Of a DNA stretch of 64,000 nucleotides, positions 44,834-52,005 are shown in pieces. Each line of letters opens with the position of its first letter. The first letter of the stretch is position 1. The translations under genes and the position numbers were made by a program. The DNA is from CAYGZL01 sp964354345 (GTDB lineage: Bacteria > Chloroflexota > Anaerolineae > Anaerolineales > UBA4823). The DNA is taken from positions 93,948-157,947 of the forward strand of contig CAYGZL010000151.1 of the NCBI GenBank assembly GCA_964354345.1. The letters are read 5' to 3'. The notes beneath the pieces were generated by a model, which had not been told where the DNA came from, made no database searches, and saw only the letters and a program-made list of their open reading frames with translations.

Positions 44834-45710
44834 TTTTCAATTCAGCCAGAATAACCTGCAAGATTTCGTGGATTGCCGGCGCCGTTTCCAATTGCGATAT
44901 TTAATTCAGTTGGCCTGGCCAGCCGTAGAATCCGAACCTGTGCTGGCCCGCGAGCGTTTCATACAACAGGGCGCCTGGTTTCACCGGCTTGTGCAGCAAC
45001 ACCAGCTTGGCTTACCGGTTGAGCGGCTGACCGCCCTGATCCATGATGAGGATTTAGCGCGCTGGTGGGATCATTACCTGCACGCGATTCCAGCGTTGAT
45101 AGGAGCAGGTGGACAGCGCTATCCTGAGTCCAGCCTGACTGCACCGCTGGCTGGTTACCGCCTGGCCGCCAGGTATGACCTCGTTGTGGTCGAGTCTGGT
45201 GGGCGGTTATTGATCCTGGATTGGAAAACCAATCACAAGCGACCGCGCAATGAGTTCCTGGCTGAACGGATACAGACGCGTCTTTATCCCTATTTACTGG
45301 TGCGAGCAGGCGGATTGCTATGGAATAAGTGCACCGCCGGAAAGGATTTCGAGCACGGGGTGGGCGAAGCAGTCATCGCTCCTGAGCAGGTAGAAATGAT
45401 CTATTGGTTCGCCGATTATCCTGACCAACCCCTTCATTTACACTACACGCAGGCCCAATTCGAAACGGACGAAGCTTACCTGGCAGGTTTGATCAATCAA
45501 ATTGCGCGCTTGAATGATTTGGAATTTGACCTGACTACCATTCCCACGCGCTGTGCCTATTGCGTCTATCGTTCCCTTTGTGAACGAGGCATATCCGCTG
45601 GCGATCTGACGCAGGTCGAGGTGGACTGGCAAACAGAGTCCGGCGTGGAATTCGTTGCAGGTTTTAACCCACAGTTGGATTTTGACCAGATTGCAGAGAT
45701 TGAGTTTTGA
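44820..45710 (+). CDS. PD-(D/E)XK nuclease, RecB/Cas4/AddB-type with predicted 4Fe-4S cluster
   Basis: The 296 aa protein contains the RecB-family nuclease core: His55 (GAWFHRLVQ), Asp120 (RYDLVVVE), Asp134-x-Lys136 (LLILDWKTN) and the QxxxY motif (Gln152 to Tyr156). Four cysteines are placed as in Fe-S nucleases of the Cas4/AddB/AdnB group: Cys19 near the N-terminus and Cys245, Cys248 and Cys254 (RCAYCVYRSLCERG) at the C-terminus. It would degrade DNA ends or single strands. The GTG start overlaps the helicase gene by 14 bp. RecJ follows 14 bp later. There is no CRISPR array or cas gene in the window, so Cas4 function is unlikely. Confidence 0.88.
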   Translation: MIPADFQFSQNNLQDFVDCRRRFQLRYLIQLAWPAVESEPVLARERFIQQGAWFHRLVQQHQLGLPVERLTALIHDEDLARWWDHYLHAIPALIGAGGQRYPESSLTAPLAGYRLAARYDLVVVESGGRLLILDWKTNHKRPRNEFLAERIQTRLYPYLLVRAGGLLWNKCTAGKDFEHGVGEAVIAPEQVEMIYWFADYPDQPLHLHYTQAQFETDEAYLAGLINQIARLNDLEFDLTTIPTRCAYCVYRSLCERGISAGDLTQVEVDWQTESGVEFVAGFNPQLDFDQIAEIEF

Positions 45711-45724
45711 GCGAGTGACCCAAA

Positions 45725-48154
45725 ATGCCTGCCATGGTTAACATCCAGTGGATAGAGCCGTCCGAAATTGCTGTACCGGATGAACTGGCTGCTGCAATGG
45801 GTGGGCATCCCCTCGTCGCACAAATTCTGGTGCGGCGTGGCCTGGAAGACTTGCCAGCCGCTCAGGCTTTTTTGGATCCCCAGGTTTATCACCCCACTCC
45901 GCCTGGCGATATGCCCGGGTTAATCGATGCAGTTGTTTGCCTGGAGCACGCTCTCGCCCAGGGACACAAAATCCTGGTGTGGGGGGATTTTGATGTGGAT
46001 GGCCAAACGGCGACTGCCCTTTTGACTGCTGCTTTGCGCGAGTTGGGTGGGCAGGTGATCTATCATGTGCCAGTCCGGGCAGTAGAATCGCATGGCATCT
46101 CCCTGCCTGTCTTGCATCAAATCCTGGATCACGAACAACCGCCGGTGGGTGTGCTGCTGACCTGTGATACCGGGATTTCTGCGCATGAGGCAGTGGCATA
46201 TGCTCAACAGCGCGGCCTCGAAGTAGTCATCACCGACCACCACGAGCTACCGGAACGCCTGCCGTCTGCTCGGGCGGTGGTAAACCCGCGTCTGCTGCCG
46301 GAAGGCTCGCGTCTGACGAGTTTACCGGGTGTTGGGGTGGCCTATAAACTGGTCGAGGCGCTTTACCGACGAGCCGAGCGAACAGGAGAGGAGGCGCAAT
46401 ACCTGGATTTGGTCGCGCTGGGGATCGTTGCTGATGTCGCCGTGCAGACGGGTGAGACTCGCTATCTCTTACAACGCGGCTTGCAGCTCCTGCGTCAAAG
46501 TCAGCGAGCAGGGATTCGGGCGATCCTGGAAAACGCCGAATTGGATCCAACCTGGTTGACCGAGGAGCACCTGGCCTTCCAGCTCGCCCCGCGGTTGAAT
46601 GCAGTGGGACGCCTGGCGGATGCGAATTTGAGTGTGGAGTTATTAACCACGAGTGATGAAGGGCGGGCGCGTCTGTTGGCTCTACAGCTTGAAGGGTTAA
46701 ACAGCCAGCGGAAATTACTCACCAGCCAGGTCTACCAGGGAGCGTTGGCTTTACTGGCGCGTGAACCGGAGATCCAAAACGAAGCAGTTCTGGTATTGGC
46801 GCACCCGACCTGGCCAGCAGGCGTCATTGGGATTGTCGCCGCACGCCTGGTCGAGCGATTTCATAAGCCCGTGGTCATGATTGCCACACCTGCCGGGGAG
46901 TCAGGGCGCGGCTCAGCACGTTCGGTAGCCGGATGGAACATCACCCAGGCATTAGCCGCCTGCCAGGAGCTATTGGCAGGCTTCGGTGGTCACGCCATGG
47001 CGGCTGGTTTCGCCATAAAACCCGAGTTGATTCCTGAATTTCGCCACGCCCTGGCGCGTTCGGTAGAAAAGATGGGTTGGGTGTCCCAATCAACGGGGGG
47101 CATCCCCCTGACGATTGATGGTTACCTGCCATTGAGCGAGCTGTCGCTGGAGTTGGTCGCTGACCTGGAACGATTAGCGCCTTTTGGAGCCGGAAATCCA
47201 CCTGTAACCCTGGCCTGTCGAAAAATGAAGGCAATTGCCCATGCCCCGGTCGGTAGAGAGGAAGAGCATTTGATCGTGACAGTCGAAGACGAGCAGGGTA
47301 ACAGCCAGCGCGTCATCTGGTGGCAAAGCGGCGACCGGGGCAATGAATTGCCCGGCGGAACCTTCGACCTGGCTTATATCGCACGTGCCAGCACCTTTCG
47401 CGGCCAACGCGCCGTGCAGGTTGAATGGGTAGATTTTCGTCCGGTGGGACTTACGCAACCACCCGAGTTGAAGCCAACGATGGCGATTGTTGCTGATTAC
47501 CGCCAGGAGATCCATCCGCTGGCGCTACTGGAACCGCTCCTCGAAACGCCTGGTATTCAGGTATGGGCGGAAGGGGAAGCATGCGCCAGGCTGGCCACCC
47601 GTTATCCTGGGCGTGCTGCGCTTTTCCGTGACCGGACCGAACTCGATCCTGGAATTGACCTGGTGGTCTGGACTCCACCGCCTGGCCCGGCAGAGTGGCG
47701 CGCCGCATTAGAGAACCTTCACTGCACTCAGGATGGCGGAAAGACAATCTCACTGCGGGTCACTTTATTCGCTGTCCAACCAGAGGCTGACCAGGTAGAA
47801 ACTTTCTTACAACGCCTGGTGGGTTTGTTAAAATACAGCCTGAGGGTGAACCAGGGTTGGGTCAACTTGCAGAAGCTGGCAGCAGTCACTGCTCAAAGAG
47901 CAGTCACTGTTCAGAAGGGGATAACCTGGCTGGCGAACCGGGGTAACCTGGCTCTTATTGAGCGGGAGGAGCAGCGCTGGCGGGTGGGGTTAGCCAACGG
48001 GAATATGAACACCGGAGGTATTGAGATCCTGCACTCAGTTGAGAATGATAGGACTTCTATAACTATAATGAAGGATTTACAGAAATTGATCGATGAAAGT
48101 TGCGCTTTTCGCGATTATTACTCTAGGATTGACAAAGATTATTTGTTATACTAA
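45725..48154 (+). CDS. recJ: Single-stranded-DNA-specific exonuclease RecJ, with C-terminal extension
   Basis: RecJ digests single-stranded DNA 5' to 3' in recombination and repair. The 809 aa protein has DHH motif I VWGDFDVDGQTA (Asp88, Asp90, Asp92), TCDTGISAHEAV (Asp148), ITDHHELPE (Asp171-His172-His173), and the DHHA1 GGHAMAAGF motif. The usual RecJ is ~570 aa; here ~240 extra C-terminal residues form an additional alpha/beta part and a winged-helix-like end (GWVNLQKLAAVTAQ). A short direct repeat in the DNA (about 47881-47915) encodes AAVTAQRAVTVQ. It sits 14 bp behind the nuclease gene. The start may be ATG 45725 or 45734. Partnership with the helicase-nuclease set is inferred from spacing. 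Confidence 0.94.
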   Translation: MPAMVNIQWIEPSEIAVPDELAAAMGGHPLVAQILVRRGLEDLPAAQAFLDPQVYHPTPPGDMPGLIDAVVCLEHALAQGHKILVWGDFDVDGQTATALLTAALRELGGQVIYHVPVRAVESHGISLPVLHQILDHEQPPVGVLLTCDTGISAHEAVAYAQQRGLEVVITDHHELPERLPSARAVVNPRLLPEGSRLTSLPGVGVAYKLVEALYRRAERTGEEAQYLDLVALGIVADVAVQTGETRYLLQRGLQLLRQSQRAGIRAILENAELDPTWLTEEHLAFQLAPRLNAVGRLADANLSVELLTTSDEGRARLLALQLEGLNSQRKLLTSQVYQGALALLAREPEIQNEAVLVLAHPTWPAGVIGIVAARLVERFHKPVVMIATPAGESGRGSARSVAGWNITQALAACQELLAGFGGHAMAAGFAIKPELIPEFRHALARSVEKMGWVSQSTGGIPLTIDGYLPLSELSLELVADLERLAPFGAGNPPVTLACRKMKAIAHAPVGREEEHLIVTVEDEQGNSQRVIWWQSGDRGNELPGGTFDLAYIARASTFRGQRAVQVEWVDFRPVGLTQPPELKPTMAIVADYRQEIHPLALLEPLLETPGIQVWAEGEACARLATRYPGRAALFRDRTELDPGIDLVVWTPPPGPAEWRAALENLHCTQDGGKTISLRVTLFAVQPEADQVETFLQRLVGLLKYSLRVNQGWVNLQKLAAVTAQRAVTVQKGITWLANRGNLALIEREEQRWRVGLANGNMNTGGIEILHSVENDRTSITIMKDLQKLIDESCAFRDYYSRIDKDYLLY

Positions 48155-48188
48155 AGAAAATACAATCACATTAGAACCGGAGGTTGCC

Positions 48189-48662
48189 ATGGCAGATGAA
48201 AAGGGTGATGAAAAAGAAGCCGAAAAGCGTGAAGAGAAGTCTCCTCAGGAAAAAAGCGTGGAAGAGAAATATCGCCGCGATCCTTTAGGGACGGTTGTCT
48301 GGGCGGCGATCTTAATCTGGGCAGGCATAGTGTTGCTGCTCAACAATATGCAGGTCCTCGATAACTTGAAAAACAGGTTCACCGGTCAGATAACCGGACC
48401 AGTTCTCAACCAGGTCGCCACCGTCGGAGCATTGATCGCGATCGGCGCGGGGGTGATTATTCTGCTCGAGATCCTGATCCGCCTGATTGTGCCAGCGTAC
48501 CGGCGGTCGGTTACAGGCAGCCTGATCTTTGCTGTTATCTTGATTTGCGTCGGTCTCGGTCCGCTGGTTAAATGGGACTATATCTGGCCGGTCATTTTAA
48601 TCGTCATCGGCGCTTCGATCTTATTGCGCGGATTGTTTCGCCGGTCAGGATCTGCTAACTAG
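48189..48662 (+). CDS. Membrane protein with acidic N-terminus, LiaF/DUF5668-like
   Basis: The 157 aa protein begins with ~35 charged residues (Glu/Lys-rich, likely coiled coil) and then has three to four hydrophobic segments in the spacing of LiaI/LiaF- or DUF5668-type membrane proteins (TVVWAAILIWAGIVLLLNN, WPVILIVIGASILLRGLF). Such proteins often sense envelope stress but the function here is unknown. The ATG 48189 follows GGAGG. It converges on the GH3-like gene with a 4 bp overlap. The longer open frame reaching 48093 lies inside recJ and is not used. Confidence 0.72.
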   Translation: MADEKGDEKEAEKREEKSPQEKSVEEKYRRDPLGTVVWAAILIWAGIVLLLNNMQVLDNLKNRFTGQITGPVLNQVATVGALIAIGAGVIILLEILIRLIVPAYRRSVTGSLIFAVILICVGLGPLVKWDYIWPVILIVIGASILLRGLFRRSGSAN

Positions 48663-49807
48663 AGTTGGTCCAGGTTGAAAGTACTCAACTCGTCCCAGGC
48701 GTAGCGCAGGGGCGTCCACCATTCCTCGCGTCCAATGCAGCGGAAATAGGGCGGTGTGAACGCCCGAATCAGGTCTCCGATGCGATAACGCGGCAGGATG
48801 GGTGTTGAGACAACCAGGCCGCCCATTTCACCGGGGCGCATTTCGTGCAATAGTTTCACACCCGAGCTGGTGACAACTTCGAAAAAGAATAAGTCATAGT
48901 TCGGCGTCCAGGCGCGCTTTCCGTCGAGCTGTTGCCCGAACATGCCTTCTGTAGCGCCGTAAATTTCTCGGATCGCCACTGACCGGCCGTACAGGGCATG
49001 CAAGGAAGGTTCGTAGCGGGTGTTGATACCGGCCACACTGCCCAGGGTCATTACCTGGGTTTTCCAGAGATCTTTCGGGTAGGCGTCGTGCACTCGGCGG
49101 AGATAACGCGCAAAGCGGATGGCGGTTGGGCACACACCGCCTACCAGGGTGACATTCTGATCTTTGCACTTCTCATAAGCCAGCTCGAAACGTTTGTCCC
49201 AATCCTTGATGGAAGTGCCACCCCCCAGGGCATCAATCTCATCCTGGCTGGGTACAGAGCGAATCGGGGTGAAGGTTGAAACATGCTTGGTGTAAATCCC
49301 TGAGCTATAGCCATATTCCAACTCGCGCTCACCGACTTTGACCGTGCCAACCACGGAGGGGAAATTCAAGTTCAGGTTGACGCCCGCGAACAGATCAAAG
49401 CGTTGGGTGGTCAGGACAAAGTTCATCATCGCCCGTCCGGCGCTGATCCGCAAGCGCAGGTCGGTGGGTGTCATCGGGATGAACTTCGATTCACCTTGCG
49501 TTGTGCCGCGGGTGATCGCCCAACCGACCGGTTCTTCACACAGCAGCAGCTTGATCTCCCCGGACATCACCCGCTGGATGAGGGGTAGATAATCGGTGTA
49601 AGTCGCAATCGGGAAGGCGCGCCGGAAATCGGCCAGGGTGGCGATATTCGCTGCTCCATGCTGAACACCGTAGTCGGTTTTGGCATAATCACTCAACAGG
49701 CGGTGGAGAACTTCATCCTGGGCCTTGACCGGATCGGCGATAGCATCCTGCCACGGTTTTAGCATCGACTGTAACATTTGTTGAGCGGCTTGGGGATTAA
49801 TGTCCAT
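48659..49807 (-). CDS. GH3-type acyl-adenylating enzyme, short
   Basis: The 382 aa protein resembles plant GH3 acyl-acid-amido synthetases and the GH3 family of bacteria. The start region (DYAKTDYGVQHGAANIATLADFRRAFPI) is typical, ATP-binding GTTQGESKFIPMT lies near residue 100, and REIYGATEGMFGQQ is the YGATEG motif near 288. Known GH3 proteins are ~500-600 aa, so the C-terminal domain that closes over the adenylate is missing or reduced. It would activate a carboxylic acid with ATP. The substrate and acceptor are unknown. The start at 49807 lies in front of a 156 bp gap to degV. Confidence 0.75.
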   Translation of the reverse strand: MDINPQAAQQMLQSMLKPWQDAIADPVKAQDEVLHRLLSDYAKTDYGVQHGAANIATLADFRRAFPIATYTDYLPLIQRVMSGEIKLLLCEEPVGWAITRGTTQGESKFIPMTPTDLRLRISAGRAMMNFVLTTQRFDLFAGVNLNLNFPSVVGTVKVGERELEYGYSSGIYTKHVSTFTPIRSVPSQDEIDALGGGTSIKDWDKRFELAYEKCKDQNVTLVGGVCPTAIRFARYLRRVHDAYPKDLWKTQVMTLGSVAGINTRYEPSLHALYGRSVAIREIYGATEGMFGQQLDGKRAWTPNYDLFFFEVVTSSGVKLLHEMRPGEMGGLVVSTPILPRYRIGDLIRAFTPPYFRCIGREEWWTPLRYAWDELSTFNLDQL

Positions 49808-49963
49808 AGGAAAATTCTCCAGAAAGTTGATTTTGGGATGGTCAGGTAATTATTGAGATATATTGTTGCAGAATAGCCGTTTCAGGTGGTAAACTAGGAG
49901 TATAGAATTGTGAAATTGGTGGACGTGTAGTTTTCGCACACTTCTTCTGCCGAGGAGTATACC

Positions 49964-50827
49964 ATGCCTGAGGTGGCTATTGTAACAGACAGTACAGCCA
50001 GTATTCCCGAATCGCTCTTGAATAATTTGAATATTCACTGGGTTCCCTACTATATCCATCGTGGAACCGAGGTGCTGCGCGACCTGGTAACTGCCCAGCG
50101 CGAGGCGTTTTATCGTTGGATGCCTACCGCGCGTGAATTGCCGAAAACTGCCAGTCCGGGACCGGGGGATTATGTCACGGTATACCAGAAATTATACGAT
50201 GCTGGGGTGCGTGAAATTATCAGTATTCATATGACCTCTAAAGGTAGCGGCGCTTACCAGGCGGCAATGGCGGCTAAGGTTATGCTGCAGGAAACGCTTT
50301 CGGATTTATTCGTTGAGGTCGTGGATACTCTCAATGTGTCGATGTGTCATGGCTGGATGGTGATCGAATCGGCGCGGGCGGCCCTGGCAGGCAAGTCGGT
50401 GGCGGAGATTTTGAGCCAGATTAAGCAGATGATCCCGGTGACCCGCATGATCCAGACCGCTGACACCCTACGTTATTTGTACCTGGGCGGCAGGATTGGT
50501 AAAGCCAAGCATTTGATCGGTTCGTTGTTGAATATCAAGCCCTTGATCAGCATGGAAGATGGCACCATTGTTGCTCTGGGGACTGCGCGCAGTCGCGGCG
50601 AATCCTACCGGCGGATCGTTGAACTGGTGGAGAAAGCTGTTGGTTCAATGGCGAAGATTAAAGTAGCTTATGTTCACGCGGCTGCTCAGGAGGAAGTGCA
50701 GAAACTCAAGCAAATGGTTGAGGCGCGTCTGAGTGTGGTGGAATCGCTAATCGCTGAATTATCGCCTGCCCTGGGTGTTCATTCAGGCCCAGGGACAGTC
50801 GGGCTTTGCTATTACCCGGTCAGGTAA
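49964..50827 (+). CDS. DegV family fatty-acid-binding protein
   Basis: The 287 aa protein has the DegV opening VAIVTDSTASIPESLL and the ligand-site Ser/Thr motifs (TASPGPGDYVTVYQKL and SIHMTSKGSGAYQAA), then DTLRYLYLGGRIGKAKHLIGSLLNIKPLI, of which LYLGGRIG is diagnostic. DegV/FakB proteins bind a fatty acid for phosphorylation by FakA; no FakA gene is next to it. It is cytoplasmic. The ATG has a GAGGAG ribosome site. It ends in a 16 bp overlap with the convergent URO-D gene. Confidence 0.92.
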   Translation: MPEVAIVTDSTASIPESLLNNLNIHWVPYYIHRGTEVLRDLVTAQREAFYRWMPTARELPKTASPGPGDYVTVYQKLYDAGVREIISIHMTSKGSGAYQAAMAAKVMLQETLSDLFVEVVDTLNVSMCHGWMVIESARAALAGKSVAEILSQIKQMIPVTRMIQTADTLRYLYLGGRIGKAKHLIGSLLNIKPLISMEDGTIVALGTARSRGESYRRIVELVEKAVGSMAKIKVAYVHAAAQEEVQKLKQMVEARLSVVESLIAELSPALGVHSGPGTVGLCYYPVR

Positions 50828-51870
50828 CAATTTTCTTCCAGCGCCTCGAGCAGGACGGCGATCTTCTCGAGCGAGACATCGCTGCCGTACACGGCGACAT
50901 TCAGACCCAGACCACCTGCGGGGAGGTACATCGTCTCCACGACGTCCTTTACCTGTTGGCGAATCTCACATGGGCTCATGAAAGGAAAACCCTGGCGGTC
51001 CAGGTCAACCATGGCTGGCAGACGACCTTTGTAAGCCTTGGCAATCCCCGGCAAAGTGTTGGCGCGCAATTGAGGGTCATGTACCGAGACGCCACATTCG
51101 ATCAGATCCTCCACCACCTCGATCAGCTTTCCATCCGAAGAGAGTAAGACATGCACTCCAGCTCTCCGGCAGGTCTGGAAAAGGCGTTGGAACATGGGCT
51201 TGATGTGTTTACGGAAGCTGGCCGGGCTGATCATCAGGCCGTTTTGCATGCCAAAATCAGTGTGAAAGCCAATCATATCCACCCCTAGCTCAATCCAACG
51301 CTGGACAAGCGTCATTTCATACGCCTCAAGCATAGCAATCAGATGATCGAGTTCAGGTGGCTCGAGGGCGAAATCAAGCATCAGATTTTCGAAACCTCGC
51401 AGGAAATAGAGCCGGTCGAAGAGGCGTTCGGCATTGCCCGAGGTCAGCTTGCCTTGCTGTTTCCGCTCTTGGATTTCACGACGGAATTTTTCCCAATCCT
51501 TGGGTTCGGGTTCACGCTCATCGGCGACGAGTGGATCGGGCATGTGGTAATGGGGGAGGGCAGCCCAATCAGCCAACGGATGACCGACCACCTGCCCTTC
51601 CAGGCCATCCTGTGAGTTGTACCAGGTGCAACCCCAGTTATCCCGATAGTACTCACCCTGCCGGTAAACGGGGGGCATGCGCTCGTAGAAATTGTGACTC
51701 TTCATCCACACCGGATCATAGTCTTGGAAGAGGCGTGGGTGAGAGAGAACAAGATATTCCAGATCGCTCCGGTAGGTTTTCCAGACCAGGGGCGCGAAAC
51801 TGATTGAGCAGGGGATCCACTCCGGATTGCGATACTCGAGCATTCGAATGTAGTTTTCGCGTGAATTCAT
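50812..51870 (-). CDS. URO-D-superfamily methyltransferase-like protein (first of two)
   Basis: The ~352 aa protein has the uroporphyrinogen decarboxylase-like barrel (REDYIRMLEYRNPEWIPCSIS start, LMLDFALEPPELDHLIAMLE, DFGMQNGLMISPASFRKHIKP). In methylcobalamin:CoM-type relatives (MtaA, CmuA) a zinc motif H-x-C-G stands near 240; here the position reads HVLLSSDGK, with no cysteine. The start is ATG 51870 after GGGAGG; the longer open frame to 51936 has no such site. A true HemE is unlikely because the porphyrin-binding N-terminal motif is absent. A corrinoid-linked or glycan-related role is possible; the function is unknown. Confidence 0.82.
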   Translation of the reverse strand: MNSRENYIRMLEYRNPEWIPCSISFAPLVWKTYRSDLEYLVLSHPRLFQDYDPVWMKSHNFYERMPPVYRQGEYYRDNWGCTWYNSQDGLEGQVVGHPLADWAALPHYHMPDPLVADEREPEPKDWEKFRREIQERKQQGKLTSGNAERLFDRLYFLRGFENLMLDFALEPPELDHLIAMLEAYEMTLVQRWIELGVDMIGFHTDFGMQNGLMISPASFRKHIKPMFQRLFQTCRRAGVHVLLSSDGKLIEVVEDLIECGVSVHDPQLRANTLPGIAKAYKGRLPAMVDLDRQGFPFMSPCEIRQQVKDVVETMYLPAGGLGLNVAVYGSDVSLEKIAVLLEALEENCYLTG

Positions 51871-51952
51871 GGACAACCTCCCATTATGGAGACAAGCTCC
51901 TGTAAGGATTTTCAAAGGATAACACAATCCGATCAACTCTGACTGACAATGC

Positions 51953-51981
51953 TTGACATTCTGGTTTAGACTCGTTATAGT
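51953..51981 (+). promoter_or_regulatory. Near-consensus promoter of the sigma-like membrane protein gene
   Basis: TTGACA (51953-51958, perfect) and TATAGT (51976-51981, five of six) are separated by 17 bp. Transcription would begin near 51988, 18 bp before the ATG at 52006. Confidence 0.75.
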
Positions 51982-52005
51982 GGATGCGCACGCAGGTTCA
52001 AGGAT

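Noticed and set aside
44820..45710. Cas4, hence a CRISPR system
   Set aside because: The nuclease has Cas4-like Fe-S cysteines, but no cas1, cas2, effector or repeat array is visible and the neighbours are DNA repair helicases and RecJ.
47881..47915. Short direct repeat within recJ
   Set aside because: It is a ~16 base imperfect duplication encoding AVTAQ/AVTVQ in frame; too small to be a repeat element of note.
48129..48152. TTGACA and TATACT before the small membrane protein gene at 48189
   Set aside because: The two hexamers are only 12 bp apart, too close for a sigma70 promoter, and lie inside the end of recJ.
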